From an uncultured Saprospiraceae bacterium (lineage in GTDB: Bacteria > Bacteroidota > Bacteroidia > Chitinophagales > Saprospiraceae): 8,217 bases of DNA. The stretch spans positions 1 through 8,217 of the forward strand of contig CALMIT010000264.1 of the NCBI GenBank assembly GCA_937864255.1. Direction: 5' to 3'. The position numbers and the translations under genes are program-made. Of this stretch, positions 6,173-8,217 are shown one piece after another. A model generated the notes under the pieces. The model saw only the letters and a program-made list of their open reading frames with translations. It was not told the DNA's origin and did no database searches. Numbering within the stretch: position 1 is the stretch's first letter; every line of letters begins with the position of its first letter.

Positions 6173-7162
6173 ATGAAGAGAAAGCTTGCCGCCATCACCG
6201 GCGTTGCCGGATACCTGCCCGAATATATTCTGACCAATAAGGAACTGGAAAAAATGGTGGATACCAGCGAAACCTGGATCGTGGAGCGCACGGGCATCAG
6301 GCAGCGGCATATCCTGAAAGAACCCGGCAAAGCTACCTCCGACATGGGAGTGGAAGCAGTGAAGCAATTATTGGAAAAAACCGGGACAAAACACGAGGAA
6401 GTAGAATTGGTCATCGTAGCAACGGTCACACCGGATTATATTTTCCCCGACACAGCCAATGTGCTTTGTGATAAAATGGGTTTTAAAAATGCCTGGGGGT
6501 TCGATTTGCACGCCGCCTGTTCGGGCTTTCTTTTTGCTTTAAATACTGCTGCAAAATTTATCGAATCCGGCACGCATAAAAAAGTGATCCTCGTAGGCGC
6601 CGACATGATGTCGAGTATCATTGATTATCAGGATCGTACCACTTGTATCATCTTTGGCGACGGGGCAGCTGCCGTTATGCTCGAGCCCAGCGAGGATGAC
6701 TGTGGCGTGATAGACGCGCTGTTGCGCGGCGACGGTAGCGGCAGAACGGTACTCCATCAAAAAGCCGGCGGCTCACTTCACCCGGCCAGCATTGAAACCG
6801 TCACCAATCGCGAACACTATGTCTATCAGAATGGCAGGCCGGTCTTTAAAGCTGCCGTGCAGGGTATGTCGGACGTGGTGCAAAAAGTCATGGTGCGCAA
6901 CAATCTGTCGAAAGATGATGTAGCCTGGATAGTGCCGCATCAGGCCAATATCAGGATCATTGAGTCTGTAGCCGGACAGTTGGATTTTCCGATGGAAAAG
7001 GTAATGGTGAATATTCAAAAATACGGCAACACGACTGCTGCCACCATCCCGCTCTGCCTGCGCGATTACGAGGGGCAGTTGAAAAAAGGCGATAATTTGA
7101 TTCTCACGGCTTTTGGCGGCGGATTTACCTGGGGAGCGATTTACCTGAAATGGGCTTATTGA
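6173..7162 (+). CDS. fabH: 3-oxoacyl-[acyl-carrier-protein] synthase III (KAS III)
   Basis: A full-length 329-residue FabH, which condenses an acyl-CoA primer (acetyl- or branched-chain) with malonyl-ACP to start type II fatty acid synthesis in the cytoplasm. The complete catalytic triad is visible: Cys116 in HAACSGF, His256 in VPHQANIRI and Asn286 in YGNTTAATIP. Other family signatures are SETWIVERTGIRQRHI near residues 32-47, the dimer/oxyanion loop FGDGAAAVML (161-170) and the C-terminal GGGFTWGA. The ATG at 6173 gives the normal N-terminus (GYLPE... follows at residue 13) and has an AT-rich leader with no Shine-Dalgarno. In many Bacteroidota fabH sits between rpmF/plsX and efp-accBC; here efp and accB follow but no rpmF or plsX precedes. 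Substrate preference cannot be read from the sequence. Confidence 0.96.
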   Translation: MKRKLAAITGVAGYLPEYILTNKELEKMVDTSETWIVERTGIRQRHILKEPGKATSDMGVEAVKQLLEKTGTKHEEVELVIVATVTPDYIFPDTANVLCDKMGFKNAWGFDLHAACSGFLFALNTAAKFIESGTHKKVILVGADMMSSIIDYQDRTTCIIFGDGAAAVMLEPSEDDCGVIDALLRGDGSGRTVLHQKAGGSLHPASIETVTNREHYVYQNGRPVFKAAVQGMSDVVQKVMVRNNLSKDDVAWIVPHQANIRIIESVAGQLDFPMEKVMVNIQKYGNTTAATIPLCLRDYEGQLKKGDNLILTAFGGGFTWGAIYLKWAY

Positions 7163-7167
7163 TATGA

Positions 7168-7215
7168 TAATTTGCTGATGTGGTGATTTGCTGATGTGAT
7201 AATGTGCTGGTGAGG
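7168..7215. repeat. Three 16-bp degenerate tandem repeats after fabH
   Basis: Three adjacent units, TAATTTGCTGATGTGG, TGATTTGCTGATGTGA and TAATGTGCTGGTGAGG. The first two share TTTGCTGATGTG exactly (7171-7182 and 7187-7198); the third is more diverged, matching the second at 11 of 16 bases. They begin 5 bp after the fabH stop and do not form hairpins, so they are not a terminator. I recall similar GCTGATGTG-type arrays in intergenic DNA of Bacteroidota. The first bases of the window (TGATGTG at 1-7) could be the tail of another array, but that is too short to claim. Confidence 0.75.
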
Positions 7216-7277
7216 TGAGATGTTTTTTATTGAATTGTGCTGATTTTGAAAGAGAGGCGGGAGGCTTAAATCTTCGG

Positions 7278-7307
7278 TTTCCTTTAAATTGAAAATTTCT
7301 ATATTTG
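7278..7307 (+). promoter_or_regulatory. Bacteroidota-type promoter of efp-accB
   Basis: TATATTTG (7300-7307) matches the -7 consensus TAnnTTTG exactly, followed by CACCG. TTTC (7278-7281) lies 18 bp upstream as a three-of-four match to the -33 TTTG. A start near 7314, at the edge of a T8 run, would give a leader of about 50 nt, AT-rich and without a Shine-Dalgarno. It implies efp can be transcribed apart from fabH. Confidence 0.55.
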
Positions 7308-7363
7308 CACCGCTTTTTTTTGAACCTGATTTTATAAACTACTGATAATTAAAAAGTTAAGTA

Positions 7364-7927
7364 ATGGCAAGTACTTCAGAAATCAGAAAAGGATTGTGCA
7401 TTGAGTTTAACAGCGATATTTACCAGGTCGTAGATTTTCAGCACGTAAAACCCGGCAAAGGCGCGGCTTTTGTGCGCACCAAATTAAAAAGTATGACCAA
7501 CGGCAGGGTTGTGGACAACACTTTTCCTTCCGGCCACAAAATCAACGATGTAAGAATCGAGCGCCGCAAATTTCAATATTTGTACAAAGACGACATGGGT
7601 TTTCATTTTATGAATACCGAAACCTATGATCAGATTTCCTTTCCGGAGGCGATGATTGACAATCCGCAATTTTTGAAAGAAGGTATGGAAGTGGACGTGA
7701 TATTCCACGCAGAAAAAAATACGGCGCTCACGATGGAGCTTCCGCCCAATATCGTGGTGGAGGTGACTTACACCGAGCCGGGCTTGAAAGGCGACACAGC
7801 CACCAATACGCTCAAACCCGCCACCATCGAAACAGGCGCCGAAGTAAAGGTTCCGCTTTTTGTGAATACGGGAGATTTAATCAAAATTGACACCACTACC
7901 GGTGAATATCTCGAACGAGCAAAATAA
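7364..7927 (+). CDS. efp: Translation elongation factor P
   Basis: A full-length EF-P of 187 residues, the usual size. EF-P binds between the ribosomal P and E sites and relieves stalling at proline runs. The N-terminal KOW-like domain contains the modification loop VKPGKGAAFVRTK, with Lys32 in the place of the residue that is beta-lysylated, hydroxylated or otherwise modified in other bacteria. The middle OB domain (ERRKFQYLYKDD...) and the C-terminal OB domain ending TGDLIKIDTTTGEYLERAK, the conserved EF-P tail, are intact. No modification enzyme is in the window, so the state of Lys32 is unknown. The start at 7364 gives the standard MASTSEIRKG N-terminus. accB starts 8 bp after the stop, so the two are probably co-transcribed. 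Confidence 0.97.
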   Translation: MASTSEIRKGLCIEFNSDIYQVVDFQHVKPGKGAAFVRTKLKSMTNGRVVDNTFPSGHKINDVRIERRKFQYLYKDDMGFHFMNTETYDQISFPEAMIDNPQFLKEGMEVDVIFHAEKNTALTMELPPNIVVEVTYTEPGLKGDTATNTLKPATIETGAEVKVPLFVNTGDLIKIDTTTGEYLERAK

Positions 7928-7935
7928 AAACCAAC

Positions 7936-8109
7936 ATGACTTTTAAAGAAATTCAAGAGCTTATCAGGCTCGTCACCAAATCGAACCTGACCGAATTCAA
8001 ATTAAAAGACGGCGAGTTTGAAGTGACCATTCGCACCGAAGAATATGCCAAATCCAAAGGGCAAACCACCCAGGTGATTTCGGCGCCTTCGCCCATCTTC
8101 ACCATATAG
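7936..8109 (+). CDS. accB: Biotin carboxyl carrier protein of acetyl-CoA carboxylase, N-terminal part, truncated
   Basis: Reads MTFKEIQELIRLVTKSNLTE and on through FKLKDGEFEVTIRTEE, the usual N-terminal helix-strand segment of BCCP, followed by the start of the Ala/Pro linker (ISAPSP, residues 48-53). Normal BCCP is about 150-170 residues and ends in a biotinyl domain with an MKM motif; here the frame gives IFTI and a TAG after 57 residues, and no biotin domain exists in any frame before the window ends. Position after efp is the classic Bacteroidota arrangement, which supports the identity. The loss of likeness near 8095 points to a breakpoint rather than a short gene. The intact protein carries carboxybiotin between AccC and AccAD for malonyl-CoA synthesis, the step feeding FabH. 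Confidence 0.8.
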   Translation: MTFKEIQELIRLVTKSNLTEFKLKDGEFEVTIRTEEYAKSKGQTTQVISAPSPIFTI

Positions 8110-8217
8110 ACGGTGAGGGCGGTGATGCCGTCAGAGCCGTATTCCGGGATGGGATGACGCATCTGGCGATAGCAGTCCCACAGCCGGTGCTGCATGGTGC
8201 GCAGCTGGCTCTGCGAG
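8095..8217 (-). other. Foreign right-edge segment, open reading frame fragment on the minus strand
   Basis: From the right edge to about 8095 the minus strand is open and protein-like: SQSQLRTMQHRLWDCYRQ, then MRHPIPEYGSDGITALTVYM and VKMGEG. Past that point the same frame runs on antisense through accB to 7953, which is chance. I do not recognise the protein. The segment replaces the accB linker, so it looks joined from elsewhere, by rearrangement, mobile-element insertion or a chimeric assembly. The exact joint cannot be placed; 8086-8100 is my estimate from where BCCP likeness ends. Confidence 0.5.

Noticed and set aside
7953..8195. Minus-strand 80-codon frame as one real gene
   Set aside because: Its second half is antisense to accB; only the part right of about 8095 looks like protein, so it is not a single gene.

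Overview
The window looks like chromosomal or metagenome-assembled DNA from a member of the Bacteroidota, tentatively the Saprospiria side of the phylum. The support is the gene order fabH-efp-accB, the lack of Shine-Dalgarno sequences with AT-rich leaders before starts, a match to the Bacteroidota -7 promoter consensus (TAnnTTTG) ahead of efp, and a three-gene set of domain families typical of Bacteroidota conflict loci. The phylum is a fairly safe inference; the class is a guess.

Region 1 (1-242) is non-coding. It holds a perfect 32-bp palindrome and a second stem-loop with a similar core, then an AT-rich leader. Region 2 (243-5055) is a tightly packed plus-strand operon of three genes: a MoxR-like AAA+ ATPase; a CHAT-family (caspase-fold) cysteine protease fused to a large C-terminal domain that looks like a P-loop-less, inactive STAND module; and a 763-residue scaffold. 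The scaffold has an N-terminal helical domain, a von Willebrand A-like domain without a recognisable MIDAS, a helical block, a response-regulator receiver domain and a C-terminal helical domain resembling effector-associated domain 11 (EAD11). The genes are 3 bp apart and then overlap by 8 bp, so they are very likely co-translated. This is the outstanding part of the window: a putative ATPase-gated, protease-armed signalling or immunity module. The receiver and EAD-like domains sit where, as I recall, related scaffolds carry a formylglycine-generating-enzyme-like domain.

Region 3 (5065-5925, minus strand, convergent with the operon) is a secreted thioredoxin-fold protein followed in the same frame by a proline-rich linker and a SPOR peptidoglycan-binding domain. 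A single in-frame TGA splits the two parts, so it is a recent pseudogene, a sequencing error, or two separately expressed pieces. Region 4 (5926-6172) is the divergent intergenic region.

Region 5 (6173-8109) is a housekeeping block: fabH (beta-ketoacyl-ACP synthase III), a 201-bp spacer with three 16-bp degenerate repeats and a promoter, efp (elongation factor P), and 8 bp later the start of accB (biotin carboxyl carrier protein). The accB frame leaves its expected sequence near codon 53 and hits a stop. The last roughly 120 bases read open on the minus strand as an unrelated protein, so the right edge is probably a rearrangement or an assembly chimera.
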